Shown here one piece after another: positions 36,532-44,940 of a DNA stretch of 62,510 nt; the stretch's first letter is position 1, and each line of letters begins with the position of its first letter. Where the stretch lies: positions 1 through 62,510 of IMG/VR virus record IMGVR_UViG_3300025570_000014. One strand, 5' to 3'. The notes beneath the pieces were generated by a model. The model saw nothing but the letters and a program-made list of their open reading frames with translations. It had not been told where the DNA came from and searched no databases. The position numbers and the translations under genes are program-made. Source of the DNA: a virus.

Positions 36532-36537
36532 TAATTA

Positions 36538-38934
36538 TTATCCTAATGAAATTTTTAAGTTAACTCCATCTCTCCATACTTGGCCTATAAATTCGGGGTC
36601 TGATGTGGGTAAGCTTTGAGCATCTAAGAATATTGAAGCCGTATTGATTACTACAATATTTTTTCTACTTCCATCGTTAGTACCATTACTTACAATAAAT
36701 AAAGCTTCATCGATTTTTCCTATCCCATCAGCATCACCGAATTTTGTAAATTTACCTACCGCAGTTGAGTAATCCCTTTGGGCAATTGTATTATCACCTG
36801 TAGAAAATGAACCGGTACCTTGGGCTCTTGATCCAGAACCTGCTGCAAATGAGTAAGAACCATTTGCTAGAGTTGTGAATCCTTGAGCATGTGATGATTC
36901 TCCTATAGCTAGTGTAAGGGTACCTTCAGCATGGGAAAAATCACCTGAGGCGGATGTGAAAGATCCTTCGGTATGGGATCCCCTTCCAAAGGCAAATGTA
37001 TCGTACCCTTCAGCATGGGTAAATGATCCTGTTGCATGGGTGTTATAACCTCCAGCATGAGATCCCCTCCCTGAGGCAAGTGTGGCTTCGCCTTCAGTAT
37101 GAGAGAATTGACCTGATGCTGTAGTTAGGTAACCTTCAGCGTGAGAGTAGTTCCCTAAAGTTTGGGTTTCACGGCCCTCAGTGTGGGAGTAAACTCCATT
37201 AGTTTTTGTAGTGCGTCCTTCAGCATGAGATCCTTCAGCCCCCGCTACGGTTCCATTTCCTTCAGCATGTGAATATCCTGCTTGTGTTATAGTATCATAT
37301 CCTTGTGCATGGGAGTATAAACCTCCAACAATGTTAAATTGGCCTTGAGCTAAACTTCCTGTGATAACTACAGTTCGGGAAGAAGTAACATTTAAATTAT
37401 CAGCGGTTATATACCAATCAGTATCTTCCCCTCCACTCCCCCCAGAAGAATATGAACCTGTATATTCGAATTGACCTGTTGTAGGATCATATACTACAAC
37501 ATTAGTACCACTACTATTAGTATCTTCAGGGATAGCGGCATATAAAGCACCACTAGCTGAGATGAGAGATGCTGTAAGGTCGTTTTTAAATTCAATGCCA
37601 TTAGAATTAAATAAAGCTAAGTCACTTCTAGCTCCATCGCTAACACCGTTTCCTATAATCATTAAGGAAGTAGTATTATCATGGGTATTATATTTACCTT
37701 GAACGTGTTGAGCTGACCCCGATGCTATGGTATAAAATCCTTCAGCATGAGAGGAAACTCCTAGTGCTATAGTTCCAAATCCTTCGGTATGAGATGTAGC
37801 CCCATATGCTATAGTTAAGTAACCTTCAGCATGGGAAGCTTCACCACTTGCTATAGTTTCTTTACCTTCGGAATGCTGTCCTCCTCCTGATGAGCCTGTG
37901 GTTAGAGTATTTAGACCTTCAGCATGTGAATAAAATGCAGAAGCTGTGCTATATGATCCTTCAGCGTGGGCATAAGCACCAAATCCATATACTGTAGGGC
38001 CTAAGACTGCATCCGTAGAAGGATTAGTTGTTGTGTGATGTCCTTCAGCATGAGAGTAGTATCCTGCTATTGTTTGGAATCCTGTAGTTAGAGAGTTAGA
38101 TCCTGAGATTTTACTTTGGTAACCTAAGTTAGCAAAAGAAGAAAAAGAAGATGTTCCGTTATTGTACATCCATATTTGATCGTTTCCTGAAGCAAGGGCA
38201 CCCAAAAAGGTTTCATCTGCAAAGGGACTTAAGGGAAAGATACCTCCCCCTGATCCTGTTTCTCCTGCTCCCAGCACAAGGTCTCCTAAAGATAAAATGC
38301 CTGGGGAATTAGATTTAACTATAATAGATCCTGTTACTTCGATACTCCCAGAAGGAATATGAAGATTTCCATAAAGTGTGTTAGTACTAGAAGAACCACT
38401 TAAACCTATTAAAACTTGAGAGCCTGTAAGGTCTAATAAAAGGTTTGATCCTATAGATGTATAAATTCTATCTGGGCCTAGTCTGAAGTAGCTAGTATCA
38501 ACCCCTTCAGAAAATATTGCTTGAGTTGTAATCCATGAACCCGAATTAATTCCCCCTTTTGATCCTGTAGAAGCGGATTTACCTTCTTTTATTGAGTCTA
38601 ACTCCGCTTTAGTAAAAGAAGATATATTTGACCCCGATACAAAATTTATAGATCCATCGGATACATAAATTTCGCTCCATGCCGAGTTAGGTCCCCCTAA
38701 ACTAAAAGAAGAAACGGTTTCACCCGGTGCGGTATTGGGTATTATACTACTTGAGATATAAATAGTGCCTGAGATAAATTGGCTTCCTGTTGGGGAAGAG
38801 CCTGTGTTTCCAGTTTGGGCCTCTATTATATCATATAAGGTGTTAACTGAGGTTTTGGTTTCGTTAAATATAGATGCACTAACCTCACTGTTAGATCCAG
38901 AGTCTGCTCTATTAGCCCATTCAATTTTTGCCAT
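36538..38934 (-). CDS. YadA-head-repeat fibre protein, 798 aa
   Basis: Contains two blocks, about residues 290-415 and 535-745, of roughly twenty 14-residue repeats of the type (Y/F)SHAEGxxTxASG, the YadA/trimeric-autotransporter head motif that forms a left-handed trimeric beta-roll and binds surfaces. A Gly/Ser linker and a GSLAQGQFNIVGG phrase separate the blocks. The C-terminal segment (DEALFIVSNGTNDGSRKNIV, then QVWRDGVNLKISLG) is a fibre-end motif found in phages. No membrane anchor domain is present, so it is a virion fibre rather than a bacterial autotransporter. A late-type motif at 38950-38960 precedes it. Confidence 0.75.
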   Translation of the reverse strand: MAKIEWANRADSGSNSEVSASIFNETKTSVNTLYDIIEAQTGNTGSSPTGSQFISGTIYISSSIIPNTAPGETVSSFSLGGPNSAWSEIYVSDGSINFVSGSNISSFTKAELDSIKEGKSASTGSKGGINSGSWITTQAIFSEGVDTSYFRLGPDRIYTSIGSNLLLDLTGSQVLIGLSGSSSTNTLYGNLHIPSGSIEVTGSIIVKSNSPGILSLGDLVLGAGETGSGGGIFPLSPFADETFLGALASGNDQIWMYNNGTSSFSSFANLGYQSKISGSNSLTTGFQTIAGYYSHAEGHHTTTNPSTDAVLGPTVYGFGAYAHAEGSYSTASAFYSHAEGLNTLTTGSSGGGQHSEGKETIASGEASHAEGYLTIAYGATSHTEGFGTIALGVSSHAEGFYTIASGSAQHVQGKYNTHDNTTSLMIIGNGVSDGARSDLALFNSNGIEFKNDLTASLISASGALYAAIPEDTNSSGTNVVVYDPTTGQFEYTGSYSSGGSGGEDTDWYITADNLNVTSSRTVVITGSLAQGQFNIVGGLYSHAQGYDTITQAGYSHAEGNGTVAGAEGSHAEGRTTKTNGVYSHTEGRETQTLGNYSHAEGYLTTASGQFSHTEGEATLASGRGSHAGGYNTHATGSFTHAEGYDTFAFGRGSHTEGSFTSASGDFSHAEGTLTLAIGESSHAQGFTTLANGSYSFAAGSGSRAQGTGSFSTGDNTIAQRDYSTAVGKFTKFGDADGIGKIDEALFIVSNGTNDGSRKNIVVINTASIFLDAQSLPTSDPEFIGQVWRDGVNLKISLG

Positions 38935-38958
38935 GTTAAGTCGATTTATTTATAAATA

Positions 38959-39657
38959 TTAGAAAATGGGGTTATCTTCATAATAATCACGTAAATCTTC
39001 TACAATTTCATTGCGGTGGTTAGATTGGAGTGTAATAGCTTCAAGATTTTTAATTTTTCGTGATGCTTTGTAAAGATATTTAAATCCAGAGTCTGATTTT
39101 TTCTTTAAATCTGTTTGGTGAGCATCACCACATACCATCATTTTGGACCTTAAACCCAGACGTGTTGTAATCATTTCCATTTGATCGTGGGTTACATTTT
39201 GAGCTTCATCTACAATAACACATGCATCTAAAAATGTTCTACCTCTCATAAATGAAACAGGTACAATTTCTATTTTACCATCTGCTATAAGTTTTTCGAT
39301 TTTAGCCTTATCATATAACATAAATAAATTTTGATAAATAGGTTGCACCCAGGGGTCCATTTTTTCTCTTAAATCACCTGGGAGGAAACCGATTTCTTCT
39401 TTACTTACTGTAGGACGAGTAATAATGATTTTGGTGTAGATTCTTCTAAGTAAACCATCTAAAGCTACTTGACAAGCTAATAGGGTTTTACCTGATCCTG
39501 CTTGACCCGCTAATAGTGTAATTGTGTTGTCTAGTATTAGTTGTTTTGCTTCTTTCTGTTCATCGTTTAATTGTATTTTAAACTTTATAGGGTTTTTTGC
39601 TACTTTTTTTTCTCTAAAAATTTCTTTAGCTTCTTCGGTCGTATTGAAATGGGTCAT
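38959..39657 (-). CDS. phoH: PhoH-family ATPase
   Basis: A 232-residue P-loop ATPase of the PhoH group, common in marine phages. Walker A LLAGQAGSGKTLL is at residues 48-60. The helicase-like ITRPTVSKEEIGFLPGDL follows, then Walker B DACVIVDEAQN near 145, MVCGDAHQTDL and LQSNHRNEIVEDL. It is probably an RNA-related ATPase or helicase; its job in phage infection is not settled. It overlaps the end of the phosphatidylserine decarboxylase gene by 32 bases, so the two are translated together. Confidence 0.93.
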   Translation of the reverse strand: MTHFNTTEEAKEIFREKKVAKNPIKFKIQLNDEQKEAKQLILDNTITLLAGQAGSGKTLLACQVALDGLLRRIYTKIIITRPTVSKEEIGFLPGDLREKMDPWVQPIYQNLFMLYDKAKIEKLIADGKIEIVPVSFMRGRTFLDACVIVDEAQNVTHDQMEMITTRLGLRSKMMVCGDAHQTDLKKKSDSGFKYLYKASRKIKNLEAITLQSNHRNEIVEDLRDYYEDNPIF

Positions 39658-40375
39658 TATTAAAGTTAATTTTAACTAGTTTATCTAATCCGGCGTTTAC
39701 ATGCATTTCATTCTCTAAAACAAGGTCAAAGTTAAATCTATCATCCAGTGGTAAAACTAGGTCAACTTGTGAGCCCCATCTTATAAGTGAAAAACGTTCA
39801 TTTTGTGATACAGGTGAATTCTGGTCATTAATGAAGGGAGCTATAACATTTACGTCCTCGTCTGCTATTTGGACTAAGTAATAAGTATAATCTAATTGTG
39901 GAGAGTAAATTTTATTCCACATTCTTTCATTATACTTAAGATATTCTAAATTATTAGGGTTAATAGCAGCATTTAAAATATCTTTTTCTATAGCTAACAT
40001 AGGTTTGTTAGTAGATTCTATAGGATCTAAACCTTTATATTGTAATATACCAGGGTAGGGTATTCTATTTATATGAACATCATAAAATGACATAAATATG
40101 CCAATTACAAGAGAAGGTTTATCGTAAGTTTTATCCCCAAGTACATCTTGAATTGTATAATTCATACCCTTAATTTCTACTATAGGGTCAGTAGCGTTTT
40201 GAACTACCTTTTGATATAAAATTGTTCCGTCGGCTGGGGAGTAAAAGTGTCTGTGGTCTACATAGTTAGGGCGCATTGGGTCTCTAAAAAAGAAAGTATT
40301 TGATAATTCACCTACTTCCAATTTTGATAATTCTGCAACCTCCCCCTCTAACCAGTCTTCTAAATATTGAGCCAT
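39626..40375 (-). CDS. psd: Phosphatidylserine decarboxylase proenzyme
   Basis: Converts phosphatidylserine to phosphatidylethanolamine, using a pyruvoyl group made by self-cleavage. Signature parts are all readable: FYSPADG (residues 44-50, catalytic Asp49), IKGMNYTIQDVLG (68-80), FMSFYDVHINRIPYPG (94-109, His101), and the cleavage site IRWGSQVDLVLP with Gly201-Ser202. At 249 residues it resembles the compact Psd form. It starts one base inside the end of the amidinotransferase gene and overlaps PhoH, so it is part of a tight three-gene unit. No membrane segment is seen. No phosphatidylserine synthase gene occurs in the window, so it presumably acts on host lipid. Unusual cargo for a phage. 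Confidence 0.88.
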   Translation of the reverse strand: MAQYLEDWLEGEVAELSKLEVGELSNTFFFRDPMRPNYVDHRHFYSPADGTILYQKVVQNATDPIVEIKGMNYTIQDVLGDKTYDKPSLVIGIFMSFYDVHINRIPYPGILQYKGLDPIESTNKPMLAIEKDILNAAINPNNLEYLKYNERMWNKIYSPQLDYTYYLVQIADEDVNVIAPFINDQNSPVSQNERFSLIRWGSQVDLVLPLDDRFNFDLVLENEMHVNAGLDKLVKINFNNDPFQYDRRS

Positions 40376-41301
40376 TATAGGAGGGATTTATCGTAATCTA
40401 CATAATTCAAATGCATTATCATACAGCTTAACATAGCTCCTGACTTCATGTATTCTGAGATATTGAAAAATACTGGTTCGAGTCCTTCGTTAAAGCAGAT
40501 TTTTTCTAAGCTTTCAATTTTATGTTTTTCTGCTTCATAATTTTCATCTGCTCTAGTCATTTCAGAAATATTTGAAGCACATAAAATTGTGTTGCCCAAA
40601 CGTACTGAATTTGCCATTCCGTTAAGGGCGTCGTCACCTTCTATGTTTATTACGTCAGTATATTGTGATAATTCAGCTAATTCAACATCATCATATAGTT
40701 CCGTGCAAACCAATGTTTTTTCTTTAGTTAACGGGAAAATAGAACAATCTAAGTGGTATAGATATTCATCAACCATCTCAAGTTTAATGATTTTCATACC
40801 AAATTCTTTTTCCATCCATTCATAGGCTTGAATATCTGAGCGCATTCCATAACCCCCTACATAAACATTGTCATAGAGATATTTTAAATCTGCTTCACCT
40901 TCCCATTTAAAGGGACACATATGAACTTTATAACCCATGGATTCAAAAAATGGTTTTCCAACTTCTTCTTCCCCTTGTCGAGGTTCAGAAGTAAAGTTTG
41001 CCATAATAATATTATTTGAATCTTTAATATGAGGTAAATAAATACCTAAATTTGCTACATATACCAAATCTTGGAAATCTCCATCAGCGGGTAGTACATA
41101 AGCTAAGCTATTGCCTGCTACAAATTGATATAAATCTAAAAATTGACGATAAGCAGTTCCTTTATTTATTTTAAGTGCTTCTTCTTCCATTTCTTGCATC
41201 CAAATATTATTGGGGTTTGCAGTAGATAATGTGAAGGGAAAATTCATAACGAATGCCGGTATAGGCAGTTGTGAGGGGGTCTCTTTCATTTTATATAACA
41301 T
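40375..41301 (-). CDS. Amidinotransferase / DDAH-like guanidino-group enzyme
   Basis: A 308-residue protein of the arginine-modifying pentein superfamily. In order: DLVYVANLG (78-86), FTSEPRQGEEE (103-113), EGEADLKY (134-141), the catalytic-type YHLDCS with His183, and SGAMLSCMIMHLN with Cys293 near the C terminus. These match the Cys-His hydrolases and transferases acting on arginine derivatives (dimethylarginine dimethylaminohydrolase, amidinotransferase). The exact substrate cannot be read. A second in-frame ATG lies four codons downstream. The gene follows the strong terminator of the capsid gene and an inverted repeat (41314-41330), so it appears to have its own control, and leads into psd and phoH. 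Confidence 0.8.
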   Translation of the reverse strand: MLYKMKETPSQLPIPAFVMNFPFTLSTANPNNIWMQEMEEEALKINKGTAYRQFLDLYQFVAGNSLAYVLPADGDFQDLVYVANLGIYLPHIKDSNNIIMANFTSEPRQGEEEVGKPFFESMGYKVHMCPFKWEGEADLKYLYDNVYVGGYGMRSDIQAYEWMEKEFGMKIIKLEMVDEYLYHLDCSIFPLTKEKTLVCTELYDDVELAELSQYTDVINIEGDDALNGMANSVRLGNTILCASNISEMTRADENYEAEKHKIESLEKICFNEGLEPVFFNISEYMKSGAMLSCMIMHLNYVDYDKSLL

Positions 41302-41313
41302 TTTTAATTACGT

Positions 41314-41330
41314 GTATACATATAGTATAC
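41314..41330. promoter_or_regulatory. Inverted repeat GTATAC-N5-GTATAC before the amidinotransferase gene
   Basis: Two GTATAC hexamers separated by ATATA lie 13 bases before the start codon and just downstream of the capsid-gene terminator. It could be an operator or part of a promoter; no late-type motif is present here. Confidence 0.35.
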
Positions 41331-41340
41331 TACTAGAGAA

Positions 41341-41368
41341 TAAAAAAGCCCCGCATAAGCGGGGCTTT
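41341..41368 (-). terminator. Strong rho-independent terminator after the major capsid gene
   Basis: On the minus strand AAAGCCCCGC pairs perfectly with GCGGGGCTTT around a TTAT loop and is followed by TTTA. A ten-pair GC-rich stem in this AT-rich genome is conspicuous. It lies 25 bases after the gp23 stop. Confidence 0.9.
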
Positions 41369-41392
41369 CTCTTAGTATATTCTAAAGTCTAA

Positions 41393-43030
41393 TTAGAGGG
41401 TATTCAAACCGTTCACATAGATCTTAGCATAGTATTCAGGTCTTAACATCTTCTTAGCATAGCGAGTCAAGAGGCCTTTACGTGGAGTGAAGGTCTGTGG
41501 ATCGTATACAAGAGGAGTCATGATCAATGGAATATAAGGAGCAAAAGTAGCACCTGTTTCCAAGAACTGAGAACCTCTAAATCCTAATAGGATAGTGTTT
41601 TCAGTCATATATGGGTTCTTATAAACATCAAACTTGGTGTTTAAGTTACCTACTTTTTGGATACCAAACGCGTAGTTCATAGTATCAGCATCCGCTCCAT
41701 CTGTAGCAGCAAATCCTGGGATTGATTCCAAGATAGTACCGATTGTTGGAGAACATACCATAAAGTTAGCGCCTCCTCTCAAAGTTAACTGGTGGATCTT
41801 GTTAGATACCTTGTTTAACTTAGTACCTAGAGTTTGGAACCATTGGCCTTGAGTATTATAGAAAGTACCATTGTTGGTTTCACCATTAGCATCAAATGTT
41901 TCATTGTTCCTAGCTGACCAGTAGTCAGTAGTAAGAGCATTTTCAATTAACATACCTAGGATCTCCAAATCAATTTCAAGAGCAATGTACTCACTCATGA
42001 TGCTTGTCAATTCAGCTTCAGCATCCAAAGAATGGTAAGCGTTCAAATCTTGAGCAAATTCTGGAGTCCATACAGCCTTAAGTTTCTTAGTCTTAGCAAC
42101 GATTGCTTCAGACTTCATCTTAATGTTGATTTCTGGGATATCGATCGGGTTGTTATTTCCGTTCAAAGTGGTGTTACCATCTTCGAAATCACCTCTTCGG
42201 TTATCCTGTGGTGCCTGTACATAAGTGATAGTAAAGGCAGTTGGGTCAGTGGCACCCGCGGTACCTTGAACGTATAAAACAATATCATTAGCACTTCCTG
42301 AGGCATAATTGTATTGAGGAATATTAACTCCAACACTAGTACCGTCTACAACGAATCCTCTAACACCATCAAGGTCTGGGAAGGCGAATGATGATGAGTT
42401 GAATACTAGTCTCTTTAAGGTACTAGCAGTTCCTGCAATAGAAGCAGATAACGCTGAGTCGAATCCAACTTCGGCCCATGAGGCTGAGCTGATACTCGCA
42501 GCGGTTGCAATTGGGCCTGATGAAGTTACATTGGTAGAGTAAGTCCACTTACCTGCACCGTATAAACCATCAGTAGGGGCACCCTCAGTGTTAGTAACAC
42601 CATACATAGAGCCTGCACCAAATACATCACCACCTACATTGAATTTAGAACCAGACTTAGCTGTTCCATATTGAAAATCGAGGAAGAAAACAAGTCCTGA
42701 AGGTAAGCTCATAGGTTGAACACTTACGAAATCTTTCGCAGCAATCATACCGAATACTTTTCTTACCAAAGGAAGAGCAACTCCTGCCCATTGTTCACCT
42801 GTTCCAGGAGTAAATGAAGCACCTGCTACACCACCACCAGTTTGTGAAGATTCAACAACAAGCTGTTTAGCTTGGTTTTCGAGAATCAAAGCCATATTGT
42901 TTTTGTCAGTCTCACTATTGAGTCCTTCTAACAATCCTGTCTGATTCCATTTGTTAGCTAATCTAGCGGAGTCCGATTGGACGTTTTTCCACTGATTTGC
43001 GCTCTCTAAAAGAGAATTTAAATTTGACAT
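41393..43030 (-). CDS. 23: Major capsid protein gp23
   Basis: A 545-residue HK97-fold shell protein. Recognisable segments: GEQWAGVALPLVRKVFGMIA near residue 75, MSLPSGLVFFLDF, then a variable surface insert, IKMKSEAIVAKTKKLKAVWT near 305, EFAQDLNAYHSLDAEAELTS, and the C-terminal YDPQTFTPRKGLLTRYAKKM. In T4 the N-terminal 65 residues are removed by gp21; here GLLE (about 33-36) and LVVE (about 52-55) are candidate cleavage points. It follows the scaffold gene and is closed by the strongest terminator in the window. Confidence 0.96.
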   Translation of the reverse strand: MSNLNSLLESANQWKNVQSDSARLANKWNQTGLLEGLNSETDKNNMALILENQAKQLVVESSQTGGGVAGASFTPGTGEQWAGVALPLVRKVFGMIAAKDFVSVQPMSLPSGLVFFLDFQYGTAKSGSKFNVGGDVFGAGSMYGVTNTEGAPTDGLYGAGKWTYSTNVTSSGPIATAASISSASWAEVGFDSALSASIAGTASTLKRLVFNSSSFAFPDLDGVRGFVVDGTSVGVNIPQYNYASGSANDIVLYVQGTAGATDPTAFTITYVQAPQDNRRGDFEDGNTTLNGNNNPIDIPEINIKMKSEAIVAKTKKLKAVWTPEFAQDLNAYHSLDAEAELTSIMSEYIALEIDLEILGMLIENALTTDYWSARNNETFDANGETNNGTFYNTQGQWFQTLGTKLNKVSNKIHQLTLRGGANFMVCSPTIGTILESIPGFAATDGADADTMNYAFGIQKVGNLNTKFDVYKNPYMTENTILLGFRGSQFLETGATFAPYIPLIMTPLVYDPQTFTPRKGLLTRYAKKMLRPEYYAKIYVNGLNTL

Positions 43031-43054
43031 TTTGTTTGTTTTTAAAGTTTAAAA

Positions 43055-44152
43055 TTAATTAATACCTGCTAATCTTTTAAAGCGTGACACCATAGCATCC
43101 TCTGGAATGATATTCTCAGTTAGAGGGCGTTTTGGAGCTACACCTGCAGGCTTGGAAGCCATACCCATTGCTTCTCTTATATTAGACTTAGGAGATTTAA
43201 CAACTAAGTTTTCGCTAAGAGTAGAATAAATAGCTTTAGCTTCTTTTACTGTTTCGGCTCTATCAAAAGCCTTTAAAACCTTAATTTTCTGATTTTCTGT
43301 TAAGGTTTTAGCCTTGAAAATCTTATTAGTATAGAGTAACTTGGAATTTAATAAATTGACTTCATTAAGTTCAGAACGTAAATGAGAAATTGCGGATTGG
43401 GATTCTTTAAGATCTTTTTCAAGCTTCTTCTTTTCATCAGCCTTTCCATCTAGATAGCCTTCTTCTTCGGCATCTGTTCTAGCATTTTCTTCCAATTCAA
43501 TTTCTTCAGTATCAGTAACATCAACTGTTACGTCTACATCTTCAATTTCCTCTTCGTCATCAACAAATTCAACAGCGTCTCCGCCTGCTTCTAAGTCGCC
43601 TGAGGATACCATGTCTTCGATTACATCTTCGATCATAGCTTTTAATTCCTCTTCACTCATATCGTCCAGATCAATTTCATCATCGTCCTCACCTGCTTCT
43701 TTGCCCTTTTCGTATTCAAACTTGTCTACGTCAGCGCGTTCAGCTTCTGATTCCTCTGATAAATCTTCCTTTTCGTCTTTCATGCCATCTAAATAGCCCT
43801 CTTCTTCGGCATCTGTTCTAGCATTCTCATCTAAACCTTCTAGCTCAGCTAGAATTTCATCAAGGTTGAATTCCTCATCGAGTTCCTCTTCCTCTTTGAT
43901 TTTTCGCATCTTCATAGTTTCGGCTTCCGCCTTATTATCGTAAGTGCGATCATCTCCTTCTGCCTTTTCTTTTTTAGTCATGTATTCTTTCTTTTCGTCG
44001 AGTTCCTCCATTTCGTGGATTTTCTCAGAAAGCATGTCTTTAAGATGAGGTGTGAAGGCTTCTTCTAAAGCTGCTTTCGCATTAGCGATAGCAGTTTCTC
44101 TGACAGCTTTTGCATCAGCAATAGCTTCTTCTAACAAATTTCTATTTGCCAT
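43055..44152 (-). CDS. 22: Prohead scaffold protein gp22-like
   Basis: A 365-residue, highly charged helical protein between gp21 and gp23, the scaffold position. Residues 1-45 are Ala/Glu-rich helix; the centre is strongly acidic (EEEIEDVDVTVDVTDTEEIE). The C-terminal third has KESQSAISHLRSELNEVNLL and ends FKRLAGIN, typical of gp22. The module NARTDAEEEGYLDG occurs twice here and once in the core protein at 44940-45791; one pair is identical over 60 bases. Scaffold is degraded by gp21 before packaging. A terminator and late-type motif in the 170-base gap upstream suggest its own promoter. Confidence 0.85.
   Translation of the reverse strand: MANRNLLEEAIADAKAVRETAIANAKAALEEAFTPHLKDMLSEKIHEMEELDEKKEYMTKKEKAEGDDRTYDNKAEAETMKMRKIKEEEELDEEFNLDEILAELEGLDENARTDAEEEGYLDGMKDEKEDLSEESEAERADVDKFEYEKGKEAGEDDDEIDLDDMSEEELKAMIEDVIEDMVSSGDLEAGGDAVEFVDDEEEIEDVDVTVDVTDTEEIELEENARTDAEEEGYLDGKADEKKKLEKDLKESQSAISHLRSELNEVNLLNSKLLYTNKIFKAKTLTENQKIKVLKAFDRAETVKEAKAIYSTLSENLVVKSPKSNIREAMGMASKPAGVAPKRPLTENIIPEDAMVSRFKRLAGIN
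43447..43486 (-). repeat. Diverged third copy of the NARTDAEEEGYLDG module
   Basis: Encodes the same core peptide within the scaffold but with several base changes and a different flank (GKADEKKK instead of GMKDEK), so it is an older duplicate. Confidence 0.7.
43769..43828 (-). repeat. 60-base identical repeat, copy 1 (in scaffold gene)
   Basis: Base-for-base identical to 45216-45275, in the same reading frame, encoding the NARTDAEEEGYLDG module with its flanks. No synonymous differences are present. Confidence 0.9.
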
Positions 44153-44252
44153 TGTTCCTAAATTTTTTTGGAAAATACGCTTATTCTGTAGAAGCGTAAT
44201 AGTGATTAATAATTTAAATCAAATGTTGTATAGACTGACAACATATTCTTGT

Positions 44253-44262
44253 GATAAATATA
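44253..44262 (-). promoter_or_regulatory. Late-type motif in the gp21-gp22 gap
   Basis: The coding strand reads TATATTTATC immediately after a terminator and about 100 bases before the scaffold ATG. This distance excludes a ribosome-binding role at this site and supports a promoter function for the motif family. Confidence 0.5.
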
Positions 44263-44263
44263 T

Positions 44264-44300
44264 AGAAAAAAAGAGAGACACAATTTCTTGCATCTCTCTT
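44264..44300 (-). terminator. Probable terminator after the prohead protease gene
   Basis: On the minus strand AAGAGAGA pairs with TCTCTCTT around a 14-base loop and is followed by TTTTTTT-C. It lies about 23 bases after the gp21 stop. The stem is AT-rich, so its strength is uncertain. Confidence 0.55.
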
Positions 44301-44322
44301 ACTCTTCTATACCTAGAAAAAA

Positions 44323-44940
44323 TTATATAATAGGGCACTGTCCATTATTACAAAGGATCTCTGTAATAATTTCGTTTATTTTATGATATGTGTTGGGAAC
44401 CGTAGTAGAGGGGTCTAAACCTTCACTTATAGGGTGGACATATGCTCCTGGGGTAGAGGGAGTTGATACAAAATCCCAACATAGTAATTCGAAATCATCT
44501 TGTACTTCTTGGACTCCATTAGAATTAGGTTGTAAACTACCCATTCCTCTAGATGAAACACCGACTGTAATCCCGTTTCGGAATAACTCTGTTAGAATAT
44601 TACCTGATGGGGTGGGGAGGATTTCAATAGTGCCTACTACATCATCACCTTCCCAACGGATATTTTTTATATTATGTGAAACATTTTTTAAATTGATAAT
44701 AGAGGAATCAGGGTGATCTAATTCACCTAATGCTCTATTTTCTTTAATAGGACCATCAATATAGTTTTTTACTTCTCTTTCTAAAATTTCTCTAGGATAG
44801 TACCTACCATTACCGTTTTTTGTTTCGGCGGTTTGTAGTCTACCCTCAACTATTAAATTACCATTATCCGTTTTAAGGGCTTCGGTAATTGCTTGGGGTG
44901 CAATTTTAAAAAACTGAGTATCTATGAGGGTCTGTCTCAT
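44323..44940 (-). CDS. 21: Prohead core protease gp21
   Basis: A 205-residue serine protease that matures the prohead. The catalytic His76 lies in ALGELDHPDSS and the catalytic Ser in GITVGVSSRGMGSL (Ser129/130), the same order and spacing as T4 gp21. Other family strings: NLIVEGRLQTAETKNGNGRY and YYPREILEREVKNYI. T4 gp21 cuts after (L/I)-x-E; such sites occur in gp23, the core proteins and the leader proteins of 55-61 kb. The ATG overlaps the stop of the upstream core gene by one base. Confidence 0.93.
   Translation of the reverse strand: MRQTLIDTQFFKIAPQAITEALKTDNGNLIVEGRLQTAETKNGNGRYYPREILEREVKNYIDGPIKENRALGELDHPDSSIINLKNVSHNIKNIRWEGDDVVGTIEILPTPSGNILTELFRNGITVGVSSRGMGSLQPNSNGVQEVQDDFELLCWDFVSTPSTPGAYVHPISEGLDPSTTVPNTYHKINEIITEILCNNGQCPII

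Noticed and set aside
44253-44262. The late-type motif as an AT-rich ribosome-binding enhancer only
   Set aside because: This copy lies about 100 bases upstream of the start codon, directly after a terminator, so a purely translational role does not explain it; a dual role at other sites remains possible.
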